From Macrotis lagotis (Eukaryota; Chordata; Mammalia; Peramelemorphia; Peramelidae), in contig NC_133661.1 of NCBI RefSeq assembly GCF_037893015.1, forward strand, positions 183,640,674 through 183,704,673: DNA of 64,000 bases. Reading direction: 5' to 3'. The notes under the pieces are model-generated. The model searched no databases. It was not told where the DNA came from and was given only the letters and a program-made list of their open reading frames with translations. This document shows, piece after piece, positions 1 to 10,560 of this stretch. Every line of letters begins with the position of its first letter. Within the stretch, counting starts at the first letter, position 1. A program made the position numbers and the translations under genes.

Positions 1-259
1 TGGGTCATTAGGTCCCTGTCCCCTTTAACATTGCTTCTCTTATCCTCTGCCACTCATAATATATCCATGGAAACCCTATGAGATCATAAGTGAAGTCTCC
101 CATCTTCCATTTAACATTTTAATAACTATCTCCTTTTTAAGGTCTCATATAATATTTTGAGGGAATTCTGGCTTCCTTTTTCCCTTCTCCAGAAACCCTA
201 ACTTACATTTTTAGCAGAAGTCACATGATCGATAATAAAGTCCTTAGGGGCTTCTCCAT
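1..259 (-). pseudogene. TRAV: TRAV-like V pseudogene, subgroup 2 (leader exon and part of intron only)
   Basis: This is the 5' part of a V segment whose V exon lies beyond the left edge. The leader exon is 207-259, read on the minus strand from the ATG at 257-259, and is followed by a GTAAGT donor. Positions 1-206 align by eye with the leader introns of the other subgroup-2 copies. The leader starts MEKPLRTLL like the copy at 18327, but the conserved Trp codon is TGA (stop) and one extra A makes the exon 53 bp rather than 52. Both lesions would abolish a normal signal peptide, so I call it a pseudogene, although the V exon is not visible. Confidence 0.75.
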
Positions 260-413
260 TATCTCCTTGGTCTTGGTCAGAAGGCACTAAATTATAAAAC
301 CTGAAATATAAACGAGGACTCTCTGTATGAGATATATTTCTCAAATCTAAATGTTTGTAATTCTCTCATTTTACCAGGAAATGTACTAGTGATGCTTCAG
401 CCTGGTTGCCCAG

Positions 414-420
414 CCAATCA
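414..420 (-). promoter_or_regulatory. CCAAT box of the edge V pseudogene
   Basis: CCAATCA on the plus strand, about 155 bp upstream of the leader ATG. The same heptanucleotide is at nearly the same distance in the other V units, which is why it is called a promoter element. Confidence 0.55.
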
Positions 421-2310
421 GAGTTGCATCTGTTACACATTGCACAAAGATCCCTTAAACAGATACATAGATTCCCCACTGACAGCATTTTTTTTTTTGC
501 CCATAGTAGTCCTTCCCTGCTTAGGTCAATTATAGAATTTTTAGGGTAATGAGAAAAAGTCTTCTAGGATATATTCCTGTCTACTCTCAATACAGTAAGT
601 TGTCTCAGTACCATTCTTAGGTATATAAAATCTATTGGAACTTTTGAGAACATCTTAGGATCATAAGATCATAACTTTAGAGTTGTAAAAGACCTTAAAA
701 ACCATTTATTCTAGTTTTATTTTTCTGAATGAGGAAACTAATTCCTGGATTGATTGTGTGACTAACACTGGAAGTCCTTAGTGATATTGAAATTTATTAA
801 AGAACTTCTGTACATCAGACCCTAAGAAAAAACAAAAGAAAAACAAAAGAAAGTCTCTTTTTTAGGGTGAGTCATATTCTAATGAGGGAGACAATATGCA
901 AACAGCTATATTTGAACCATCTGTATTATATAATATATATGAACAATTTAAAATAATCTTTAAACAGAAGTTAGTAGAATTAAGAGAGAACAAGAAAGGC
1001 TTTTCACTAAAGGTGGAATTTTCGCAGAGACTTAAAGAAACCTGGGAAAACCAGGAGGCAAAGATGAGGAGGGAGGGCATTCAAGAGAAGTGGAAATGCC
1101 AGTAAACATTCCCTGATTCAGGAGATGGAGTCTTTTTTTAAAAGATGTAGCAAAGTGGCTAATGTCACTGGAATACCAAGGGGATAATTGGAGATAGGAT
1201 GGTTAGGAAAATGAAAACTGGAAATTTTTTGGGGAGGCATATTAAGATCTTTGGAAAATAGTCAACAGATTCAAGTCAGGTGATTATAGGGAGCCAAAAC
1301 TGCTAATTTATTGGGGGGGGTATATCATGATCAGACCTGTGTTTTAGGAAGATGACCTTGATAATTGAATAGAGGAGCTACTTGAATTCTATTAATGAAA
1401 TCAATAGTTTGGGAATCAGAAAAGGAGAATCATTCTTCAAATCAGAAATATGGCTTTTATCACAGGAATGAAAACCTTTCATATAATTTAATTTCAGCAT
1501 GAAATTCAGATTGTAACTCTATGCCTACACAGGATCAGATCAGATCTTTAGTCAGTATAGGGAAACCTGTTCCATCCAATATTCATCTATATGTATTCAG
1601 AGCACCCTCCAGTGGCCAAATATATATACCTTAACCACTGTCTGGGTAATTAATTAATTAGTCAATTAATTACTTAATTGATCCATTTACAGACAGCTAT
1701 CTTTTTGATAAATGCAGAATGCATGGGAATGGGACAGAGGTGGGAGAGCAAGACTTCAGTAGCACTATGAAGTGTGTATAAGCTGCAATGCCATTTATTA
1801 TAGATATTAATTTCAACTCCCTGATATATCGACTCTTTGTTTTACTATCCACAGTCCATTAGGAATTTTCCTTCTGAATGGTTGGAATGGGGATGTTCTA
1901 AGAGGTATAGAATGTAGTGGGAAGAGAGATTCATAGTGCTATGAAACACCAGACCCAGAGGAGATGAGAATCGGTAGATTGGAGTGGAGAAAGACCAAAA
2001 AGGAGAGGTTTGATCCTGTTAAAGTGAATAAACCCTGAAAATAGCCAAGGGATGATCAAGTGATGCTAATTCTAGGGCTTCTGCCTCTCTTCATTCCATC
2101 AAAGCACTCAATGACGAAATTCTAGTGACCCTACAATCTCTCCAATCTATTCCTTTTCTTTCTACATATCTTTTTTATTGTTGCCTGTGTTGCTATCCTA
2201 TTTTATTTGCTTAGTTTATCATCTTTTCATTTTTTAGAAAAACTAAGCTATAGCTATGGTTTTAGGATGTTATAATGTGCTCTCTGGAAGGGTCTGTAGC
2301 TCAGCTCTAG
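421..2310. other. Intergenic spacer with ancient repeat and AATTAATT block
   Basis: No gene seen. About 780-1480 matches by eye the repeat-like block at 18840-19700, 26480-26830 and 37000-37560 (phrases such as 'gggagagcatt', 'atggagtcttttt', 'gatagggagcc'). Its family was not identified. An AATTAATT-rich stretch at 1645-1685 followed by a 'cagaatgcatggga' type block recurs once per cassette (12480, 20600, 27540, 39250, 47815) and serves as an alignment landmark. The short ORF at 896-1105 has no recognisable protein features. Confidence 0.6.
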
Positions 2311-2349
2311 CATTTGTGCACAAACTGCAGGCATCTGGGGATCACTGTG
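2311..2349 (-). other. 23-RSS of the V pseudogene at 2350
   Basis: Read on the minus strand: perfect heptamer CACAGTG (2343-2349), 23-bp spacer (2320-2342) and nonamer GCACAAATG (2311-2319), a weak match to ACAAAAACC. Confidence 0.85.
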
Positions 2350-2869
2350 CCCCCACACCACAGAGGTAAGTGGTTGAGCCTTCAGGTTGGGCATCAGTGA
2401 CGTGCAGAGAACTATGGTGTTCTTTCCTGTGGATAATGAACCTTAATCTTCCATTCTGCTTCTCCTCTGAAGTTAGGGATAATAGAAAGTTGAGGCCTTT
2501 CTCAGGATCCTGCCTGAACCACTGCAGCCCTTGAGTAGCAGTTTCTGTGTAGCTGCAGTTGATTGGGGTGGTCCCTCCTTCCTGGATCTTCAGGAACTAA
2601 GGATTCTACTTCACTTTTTTGTAGGCAACTCACCCCTGTGCACAAAGACAATGTCAGGCACATGGGTCATCAGGTCAACATCTCCCATCATTTTATAGCT
2701 ATCCTTCCAGAACACAGCCAGAAAACCCCATTTGATTAGTTCTTGACTGCCTTTCAGACCTTTGAGGAAAGACTTCAGACTTTTCCTATTCTCATCTATG
2801 GAAACTCCTCAACTGACATGTCAGGTGAAGACACAGGATCACTAGCGAGACTTTCTGGCATGTCTTCAT
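2350..2869 (-). pseudogene. TRAV: TRAV-like V pseudogene, subgroup 1
   Basis: The leader exon is 2818-2869 (starts MKTCQKVSLVILCLHLT) with a damaged donor, GTCAGT in place of GTGAGT. The V exon is 2350-2635, after a TGTGCACAG acceptor. It is 286 bp where intact copies are 285: one extra A in the FR1 'CAG AAG' codons shifts the frame, and the shifted homologous frame then has two TAG codons before LKIQEG. The remaining V domain is recognisable, with INCSYTET (first Cys), LQWFRQDPEKGL, and SSLHVTDAQPE ending TTYLCGV. In functional copies this exon encodes the antigen-binding domain of the T-cell receptor alpha chain. The RSS still looks usable, but any rearrangement would be nonproductive. Confidence in the pseudogene call is high. 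Confidence 0.88.
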
Positions 2870-3344
2870 CTTCCAGTTTCATAGTCAGTGAAAACGAATT
2901 CTGAATTCCGGAAAATAGATTCTTTAGTCAAAGGAGACTGTCAATTCTGAATGTATATGGTATCTCCCCCCCCCCCCCCCCGAAACAGGGTGAGCCTGAC
3001 TGCTTATCTGCTTATCTAATCAGCTTGGTCTATCTCTTTACATATTGTGAACAGGCACATTCATAGATGCTCAGCTTGATCACTCAGCTGAAGGTATGTC
3101 AGACAATGACCATATTGTCCCCCTCAGGCCATGGATTCTGGGGCAATGAGAAAATTCAGGATTCATGAGTAATTTGAACAAAGTGATGAGCAAATTTCTG
3201 CTCTTTCTCCCAACAAACAAATCTTTGCAGGTGCCTATCATGTTTGAACAAAAAGCTATGGATCTATTGAAAGTGTGATAAATATGAAATGTAGAAATGG
3301 ATAGGGTACTGGGTAGAATGTGATGGGGCAAAGGTAAGACATAA
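2870..3344. other. Upstream region of the V pseudogene, with a 16-C tract
   Basis: This spacer holds the promoter region of the pseudogene at 2350. A run of 16 C (2966-2981, i.e. G16 on the coding strand) lies between the leader ATG and the degenerate CCAAT box. The rest aligns with 14242-14710 and 29293-29800 of other subgroup-1 copies. The minus-strand ORF at 3080-3331 has no recognisable features. Confidence 0.6.
3016..3022 (-). promoter_or_regulatory. Degenerate CCAAT box (CTAATCA)
   Basis: CTAATCA stands where the other subgroup-1 units have CCAATCA, about 147 bp upstream of the leader ATG. One base is changed in the core, in keeping with pseudogene status. Confidence 0.5.
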
Positions 3345-4162
3345 AATTATTTTTTTAAATGTTTATTTATTTATTTATTATTCCAATTACATGCAAGGAT
3401 GCTTTTCAACATTTACCTTTTTGTAAGATTTTGAATTCCACATTTTTCTCTCTCCCTTCCTTTGACAAAAAGATCCAATATGTTATACATGTATAACTAT
3501 GTTAAACATATTTCCATATTAGTCATGTTGTGAAAGATGAATAAGAACAAAAGGGATCAAAAATATAAATATAAAGCATAAAACATTTTAAAATGGAAAA
3601 TAGTATATTTTGGTCTGTATTCAGACTTCACGGCTCTTTTTCTGGATGTGTGCAGTATTTTCTATTATAAGTTTTTAAAAATTGTCATTGATTATTGTAG
3701 TACTGAAGAGAGCTAAGTTTATCATATTTGATCATACAATATTACTGTTAATGTTCACCTGATTCTGCATCAGTTCATGTAAGTCTTTCCAGGCTTTTTT
3801 GAAGTGTTCACACTCATTCTATCTCAATTACAGAACAATAGTACTCCATAATTATTTTACTCATGCCTCAATTGATGGACGTTCCCCCAATTTCCAATTC
3901 TTCCCCACTATATTATACTACAATATACTACAGAGTTGCTCTAAATATTTTTGTACATGTAGATTTTTTTGCCTTTTTTGTGATCTCTTTGGAATCCAGA
4001 TCTAGTAGTGGTATTGCTGGATCAAGGGGTAAAAATTTTTATTATTATCTTTATCTTAATTATTATTATTATTATATCATTATTTTTATTTATTATCATT
4101 TGGTCCCAGTTCCAAATTGCTCTCCAGCATGGATGGATATGTTTATAACAATTCCACCAACT
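3345..4162 (-). mobile_element. L1 3' end, antisense
   Basis: Reverse-oriented L1 3' UTR and end of ORF2. It begins with the T-rich complement of the A-tail (about 3350-3382) and runs through the block 'cattagtcatgttgtgaaag' type sequence to 'ccaaattgctctccag', the complement of the ORF2 end. The same order is seen at 62936-64000. The cassette sequence breaks off at about 3342 and resumes near 7800, so this is probably the 3' half of one inserted L1 whose 5' half is 7021-7800. Confidence 0.75.
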
Positions 4163-4930
4163 ATTCTGGAGAGCAATTTAGAACTAGGTCCAAAGAACAA
4201 TAAAATGATCATTACCCTTTAACCCAGCAACCCTAATATTAGGCCTATATACAAAAAAAAATCATTAAAAATGGGGAAAGTTCAACATTTAAAGAATATT
4301 CATGACAGCTCTTTTTGTAGTGGCAAAGAATTGGAATGAAGGGGATGCCCATTAATTGAGGAATACATATGAATGTTCTGGAGTACTATTGTTCTATAAG
4401 AAACCTTGAGTGATTAGACTTTAGATAAGTATGAAAAGAATTACATGAACTTATGCTGAGTGCAGGGAGCAGAACCAAGAGAACATTGGACACATTAACA
4501 GTAAAATTGTGAGTTGATCAACTATGATGGATGCAGCTCTTCTCAGCAGTTCTGAGATCTAAGACAACCCTTGAAGACCTGTCAGGCCAATCACAGAAAA
4601 CCAAGCAAACCAAAAAGCCTTCCAAAACATGAATGTATATACTATATTCACTTTCTAAAAATCTCTCTTATGTTTGTCTTTCCTATTGCATAGCTTTCTT
4701 TCTTCTCCTTACTCCTTATTCATCATACACAAAGTGACTAATATGTAAATATGTTAAACATAAATGTACATGTACAACTTTGACCATACTGTTTGCCACT
4801 GAGAGGAGGGCATCTGGGTGGAAAGGAAGGGTGTTATAATATAAATATTCAAGTAGATGAATGTTGAAAGACTTCCATAGCATGCAATTTCAAAAATAAA
4901 ATATCAGTTAAAAACCTTTCAAAAAGTTGT
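4163..4930 (+). mobile_element. L1 3' end, sense, abutting the antisense fragment
   Basis: This runs forward from the end of ORF2 ('ctggagagcaattta') through the 3' UTR ('gagtactattgttctataag', 'ctatgatggatgcagctctt') to an A-rich end near 4930. It resembles 54290-55016 and 45962-46380. With 3345-4162 it forms a tail-outward inverted pair whose junction lies inside homologous sequence. Both halves carry the 3' end, so a single twin-primed insertion does not explain it. Confidence 0.75.
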
Positions 4931-5010
4931 TTTTGAAAAAGTTCCAGCAGTTTTCTAGTTTTGTACTGCCATCTTGGCTATACCCAAGAAGTTCTGCTAT
5001 TGTATTTTTA
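4931..5010. other. Short unassigned stretch before the URI1 copy
   Basis: About 80 bp that I could not assign. It includes 'ccatcttggct' (about 4970), which also occurs at L1 5' ends on the minus strand (35067). It ends in the left copy of the 10-bp duplication TGTATTTTTA (5001-5010). Confidence 0.4.
5001..5010. repeat. Target-site duplication of the URI1 retrocopy, left copy
   Basis: TGTATTTTTA, identical to 7021-7030. The two copies bracket the URI1 retrocopy: T-rich tail complement on this side and GC-rich 5' UTR on the other. Confidence 0.8.
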
Positions 5011-7020
5011 TTTTTATTTTTATTTTTTTCAAGTATTCAAACATTTTATTTTTAATCTTTTTTTAAATATCATTGATAAAGAGGTAAAAAGAACTTGCTG
5101 CCAAAATAACAGGATGCATTACTCCTAACTATATGTAAGTGACATTCATAACAAATTGCAAAACTGTGCTTTAAGATGCAAATTTCCATTTTCTAGGCAG
5201 GCCTAGTTTCTCTGTTGCAATCTGGAAGCTTTGAATTTTGAAATTCTTTTTGTAGTTTCATCTGATACTTCTGACAAAACTTCTTTTTGTTCAGGTATGG
5301 TAGGTAATACAGGATGCACAGTGCTTGGGTGTGGTATTACAGGAGATAAAAGTTCCTTTTCTATTACAGTTCCAGAAAAAGCCTAAAGTTTTCCTGATAG
5401 GGGTAACAGTTTTTTCCTGTTGATTTTCTTGCTCATCCAAAATGCCTTTGCTGGCATCAGTGCAAATAGCTTCCTCATGACTGAGGCTCCTCAGTACTCC
5501 TCGATGGTCCTCAAACTCGGCAGCACTGCTTTCACTGGTGTCACTGCACACACTATTTTCTCTACTCCCAGACTTCAAAATTGATTTACAAGGGACATAC
5601 TCTCCATTCACAACATCAACAAAGACTCTATAAACATCAGCAGGAGTTCTGATATTGGGTAGTTCTGGAACAGAATGACTACTGTTACCATTGCTATTCC
5701 TCCTTTTACGTTTGGCTTCTTCTTTCTTTTCACTAAATTTTAAAGTAGTATTTTTTCCAGTATTTATTTGTACCCTCTTAGGTTCAACTGTATGAGAAAA
5801 ATATATAGTCGGCACAGAATCATCTCCAATTCCTAAATCATCATCATCATCACCTTCTTCACCATCATCACCATCATCACCATCATCATCACTATATGTA
5901 CTTGAGCCATTCACTTGACCATTAAATAACTTAGAAGTTGTCATATCCTTTTGAAAACTGCCCTGAGCAAGAGAGTCTGTTACTGTGTGCTTCACTGTCA
6001 CATCTGTCTTTTGATTTTCTTTCTCTTCTTCAGAAGAGGTTATATCATCTCCATTTACTAACAAAGTATCAGATTTTCTATCAAGTTCACCCAAAAGATC
6101 TTCTTGTCTTTCAAGTTCATCGAGTCGAGCCCACAGTTCCCTTTCACTGAGGAAAATACCCTCAGATTTTGAGTCATCTATAAAATCTGCTTCAAAAACA
6201 TCTGAAGTTTTTGGTTTTGAATGAGGTCTATGAGCAGTTCTGTGCTTTCCTTTAACTTCAATGTCATTTTTAATGTCTTCTCTTATATCAACAATATCCC
6301 CTGCTGCATCACTCATTTTCTTCAAATCTTCTGTGAATTCAACTCTCGATTCAAAGTTCTTCATCACTTTTTTTAAATCATCCAATGTTTTCCGAACATG
6401 TTTTTTCCTATGTTCTACTAAACCTACAGCTTGCTTTGCTGAGCATTTGCAAAACCAGTTGTCCCCAAGTAAAACTGTGACTTCATTGGTATTAACAAGC
6501 TGTCCTGGCATGAAGGCAAGAGGACCAAAAGTCACCATAACATCATAAGAGAGTTTATCAGGTAATGTGTTGAGTCTTTCTTGAAGAGTCTCATAGTCAC
6601 GTTCCACCTTCATCCTTTTCCCGCTCCTCCCGGAGCCTCTCCACGTGCTCCGAGCGGAGCGGCTGCGCGGCGGCGGCCAGGCTGGGTCGAGGCTGGGCCT
6701 CCATGGCCGGGGCTCGGGGAGGGGACACGCGGGGGGCGCCGCGGAGGGCCTCCCGGGGCTGCTGAGTCCTAAAGCGCTGCTTCTGGCGGCGGCTCCCCGA
6801 GCCCAGGCGGCAGCGGAGGCCGAGGCCGAGGGGCAGAGCGCTCGAGGCTGCTGTCCGGGGTGCCCGGGCCCGCATCTCACACTCGCGTGGCCGGCCGCGC
6901 CGCCACGGCTCGGGGAGGACGAGCGCGAGGCGCGGGCCGGGCCGGGGCCCGAGGACCGGAGTCGCCCAGGCGGGTGCAGCCGTGGTGAGGCCCGCCTCCG
7001 CCCCCCGCCGCTGCAGGCCC
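5011..7020 (-). pseudogene. URI1: Processed (retrotransposed) copy of URI1
   Basis: This is an intronless copy of URI1, the prefoldin-like RPB5 interactor. The ancestral coding region runs on the minus strand from ATG 6702-6704 (MEAQPRPSL) to TAG 5203-5205 (ending RLQQRN). Recognisable parts are the prefoldin-like region (LPDKLSYDVMVTFGPLAFMP, TNEVTVLLGDNWF, a coil after HRKKHVRKT), an acidic Asp/Gly run (about 5820-5890), PTIYFSHTVEPKRV, and the RPB5-interaction-type SRENSVCSDTSESSAAEF. There are two visible lesions. About 13 codons plus a frame change are missing after REEREK (near 6615), and there is a frameshift at about 5383-5396. Between them the frame is open: ATG 6611-6613 starts a 440-codon ORF ending at 5291. 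A GC-rich 5' UTR (6705-7020), a T-rich tail complement (5011-5029) and the 10-bp duplication show LINE-mediated insertion. Whether it is expressed is unknown. Confidence 0.93.
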
Positions 7021-7030
7021 TGTATTTTTA
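7021..7030. repeat. Target-site duplication of the URI1 retrocopy, right copy
   Basis: TGTATTTTTA directly after the GC-rich URI1 5' end, identical to 5001-5010. Confidence 0.8.
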
Positions 7031-7800
7031 AAAGATTAATTTTTTCAATCAATTTTTTTGCTTTCTTTTGTAAGATGTTGAATTTCTCTTGTGTTTCTTT
7101 TCCCATATTTTTTCCACTTGATTTTTAAAATACATTTTGAGCTCTTCCAAAAAGTCTTTTTGGGCTGAAGGCCAATTCATATTTCCATCTGAGGCTTCCC
7201 ATGTAGTACTTTTTCTACTGTTCTCTTCTGAAACGATGTTTTATTTTCTTCATTGGTACAATGGTACCAAAGGTATTGGTACAACTTTTCTCTAACTTTC
7301 CTTACTCATTTTGGGCTTTGCTCTACCAGACTTCCTGTGTTGGAGGAGGGTTCCACTTGTAGACCTTCTGATTGTGAATGCTTTTGTCTTGCTCACTGGG
7401 CTGGGGCCATCCAACTCAGTCATGCCAACTGAACAGGAGTACTTGTGTTGGAGCCCTCTCAATTGGCCTGCTGTGTGAGTCAGGATCCAGGGGCCTCCCT
7501 CACTCTCTGCTGTGACTGAAGCCTCAGGCTGACCTCTCTGTTCCCCACTGTTTAGGGCTCAGTTCCCTATGCTGCACTGAGCTCTGTTCCCTGTCTTAGG
7601 CCATGCTTTCCCTCTATCCTAGTGAGACCCACTTTTTCTGAAATTCTTTCCAGATATCCTAAAAGTTGAAAAATTCTCCAATCTGTTCTTTTGTGGGTTC
7701 TATTTTCCAGAATTCATTTAGAGACTTGATTAATATTGTTTCTTAGGGAAGACTGGGAGAACTTAGGGAAGCTCTTGCCTTCTCTATGCCATCTTGACTC
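7021..7800 (-). mobile_element. L1 5' end (5' UTR and start of ORF1), antisense
   Basis: Read on the minus strand, this starts at about 7800 with the complement of 'gccatcttgactcagct', comparable to the element end at 35067-35095. It passes through a moderately GC-rich 5' UTR and enters ORF1-like coiled-coil coding (MGKETQEKFNILQKKAKKLI near 7106-7047). ORF1 is then cut at 7030 by the URI1 copy. It is a different, older subfamily from the element at 31878-35095. It is probably the 5' half of the L1 whose 3' end is at 3345-4162. Confidence 0.7.
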
Positions 7801-8501
7801 AGCTCAACAACAAAAAAATTACTAAAAAGAAATTTGGGCAAGTATATTGGAAGACATGGGCCTTCAGATTCAGAAGAGACATCAACAGCTGGAGATATGT
7901 GGAAATTGTATGCATGGGGCATGATATGAGCAAAGCAATTGAAATGGGGGTCTGATGAGAATGGGAGGGAAGGCTTAGTGTAGTCTGGTTTATCTAGTCC
8001 ATGAATGTATGAAGGAAAGTAAAGCAGCATATGGTCAAATCAATAGATTTGTACTTATTTGAGGTGGACCCTGAATGCCAGAATCAAGAGTTTAAGCTTT
8101 ACTCAGCAGGTAATGGGGAATCCTTGAAGGGTTTTTTTGAGAATTGTGGAGCATCATGATGGTGAATCTTGAAGTCCCCACCGACAGTAGCATTAAATGT
8201 AGATTGCAGAAAGAATGGACTAGAGGCAGGATAAATATTTAGAAGGCTATTATAATAGTTCAGATAAGATGACAGAAAGACCTAATCAGATGAAATAGGT
8301 CTTGCAAGTAATTTTATGTGTTGGACAAGTGAATCAGAAGTGACTCTTCCTATCACTAATTATTTAATTTGTGTGTGGTGCCAGACTTACATGGCAGAAA
8401 GAGGATATTTAAAGTCTCAGAATATTTCAGGTTTGTAGGAGGAAATCAGTTTGACTTTGTAAAATGAGCTCTTTGAACATTAAGTCATGAAGAGTTTATG
8501 C

Positions 8502-8765
8502 TGGGCAGCTAGGAGTGTAGTGGAAAGAGTGCAGGACTGGAAACAGAGAGATTTGAGTTCAAATTTCATCTCAGACATTTAGGAGTTGTCTGACCCTTGG
8601 AAAGTCACTTAATCTGGCTTTTTTCCTCATTAACTCATCTGTAGAATTGAGGTAATAATATCACCTAATTCCCAGGGTTGTTTTGAGGATCAAATAAGAT
8701 TAAAAACTGGAAAATACTTAGTACAGTACCAGCACATAAGAAGTATTCAAGGAATGTTAACTGTT
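8502..8765 (+). repeat. MIR/MAR1-like SINE
   Basis: A tRNA-like head ('gggcagctaggagtgtagtgg', 'gagttcaaatttcatctcag') is followed by the core 'aagtcacttaatct' and the tail 'aaatacttagtacagtacc'. Matching copies lie at 21764-22030, 42203-42460 and 57317-57560, and truncated ones at 15418-15540 and 30523-30610. It therefore predates the cassette duplications. Confidence 0.75.
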
Positions 8766-9629
8766 TCTTATTGTTTCAAGAAAAGGATTCTGTGCAATGT
8801 TAGATTCCTGTTCCAAATATATACTCATGTTCTAGTAAAAGTATATTCATTCTCCAGAGTGGGAGACATATTATGAATATCTTTGTCAACACAATTCTAT
8901 TAAATTTATGAAAATGATATAAATCATTTCTGGGAAGAAATTCAGATTATTGTTGTTTCTCATTAGCTGGTACTGATTAGAACTTTCAAGAATATGGATT
9001 AATAAAAAATAAAAAAAAGAATATGGAGTCATAGAATCAGTTACAGCAAGGCGATTGTCAATGTCAAGGACCATGAGGAAAATGTCTCCCTTAGTTGAAT
9101 TTTTCAAGTTTAGAGATAAAATCAAGATCCTGGTTCTAGAAGAAGATCAATAACACCAGTAGTTTTGCCAAAGGGAATTGCTCTTGGGCAAGGATGCTGG
9201 CATTTTAGTCTAACATTCATCCCAAATAGGTTTGAGTAGATGGGTAGAGGATAATTGAAAATGACTCTGGGGGCAACAAAAAATTGAATTTCTAAGAATA
9301 GTGGGAGTTGAGAAAGTTCAAAGTCTAGTTCTAATCATGTTTTCACTGAAGTATTGGAGTTTTTATTCTCAGAGGCAATTTTTTTTTTGATAATTTTAAC
9401 TTTTATTGTTTGAATGAATTAATGTAGGTATTTTTTGGTTTAGTTGTTTTTGGTCCTTTACTTTCATTGATTTGAAGAACACAGAGAAAGTCATTATATA
9501 ATAAATACTGGCAAATGTCAATAATTTTTTTTATCTTAGAGAGTTTTTGGGCAATCTGAAATATTAAGAGAACTACTGATGTTCACATGAGTGATATTTT
9601 TCAGAGGAAAGACACTTAAGTCTTCCTGA

Positions 9630-9850
9630 CTCTGAGAGTAGTCTTGGAATCAGGAAGATCTGAGATCAAATGACAATTAAGATGTTTACTGTGAGAATCA
9701 CTCAACATCTCCCAGTCTCAACTTTCCTATATATATAAAATAGCAATAACAATAGTTCCTTAAAATTATCATTAAGATCAAATGAGATATTATGTGAAAA
9801 ACACTTTGAAAATTTAAAACACTACACAAATGCTAGTTATGATGCTAATG
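9630..9850 (+). repeat. MIR-like SINE, second in the cassette
   Basis: 'gaatcaggaagatctgagatcaaat', then 'gtgagaatcactcaacatctcccagtctca', then 'gagatattatgtgaaaaacactttgaaaa'. Matching copies lie at about 15950, 23560, 43310 and 58330, so it is older than the duplications. Confidence 0.65.
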
Positions 9851-10319
9851 ATTCTTAGGTCATGCTCCCTCTTCTATTAGCATTTCAGAAATAGAAAATG
9901 AAGGTGGACAACTAGAAATCTGCAGCACTTGATATAAGATAATTGAGACAGAATAGAAGAGAAAAGTATTGCTGGAGGGAGAGGTGAAGATGGTAAAGTC
10001 TATGAAACCTCAGGGGCTCACCTAAGGAAAAAAAAGGGGGAGCTGGGCAAAGAAGTGTCCCAATTTTAGAAAGATTCTAGCAAGATGGCTTTTTCAGGAC
10101 AATTACTCCACTGTAATGTGTTAGGACTTGTGATCTCTGGAAAACTGTCAAACCTATGTTAATATATTAATGCCACTTAATTTTTCTGTGTTAGTGATGA
10201 TGAGGAATTCAAAATATATACTGAAGGACATTCAAAGTCTTTCATCTCCTGGTTCCTCCTTCTAATCTTTCTTAATACTTTCTCTCATCCAAGTATCCTG
10301 AGATCCAGTGAGACCAGCT

Positions 10320-10560
10320 TCTTTAAGAAACTAAGTAGCACAGTAAAGAAAGTGCTGCATTTAACAACTAAGAAGATCTGAGTTCCAATTTGATCTCAGA
10401 TTATTACCAACTGTGTTAGCCCTAGCAAATCACTTCATCACTTTCCTTTTCAGCTTCCTGAATTGTACAGTGGAATCATGATGGCAACCTCCTTCTAGGG
10501 TTTTTATTAGGATTAAATGAGGAAATATTTATAATGTCAAGTTAGCAGACTGCTAATATG
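10320..10560 (+). repeat. MIR-like SINE, third in the cassette
   Basis: 'agcacagtaaagaaagtgctg', 'gagttccaatttgatctcaga', 'gcaaatcacttcatcacttt', 'aagttagcagactgctaatatg'. Matching copies lie at about 16730, 24270 (split by a younger SINE), 31140 and 44110. Confidence 0.65.

Noticed and set aside
3863-4222. ORF with Tyr-rich run
   Set aside because: It spans the junction of two inverted L1 3' fragments and an (ATT)n stretch, so it is a chance frame.
6581-7031. Plus-strand ORFs at 6581-6772 and 6645-7031 rich in Ala, Gly and Arg
   Set aside because: They are antisense frames through the GC-rich 5' UTR and start of the URI1 retrocopy. GC-rich DNA leaves long chance frames.
7021-7106. Possible chimeric transcript joining L1 5' UTR directly to URI1 (template switch)
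   Set aside because: The 10-bp duplication TGTATTTTTA on both sides of the URI1 copy is better explained by a separate insertion into the L1.
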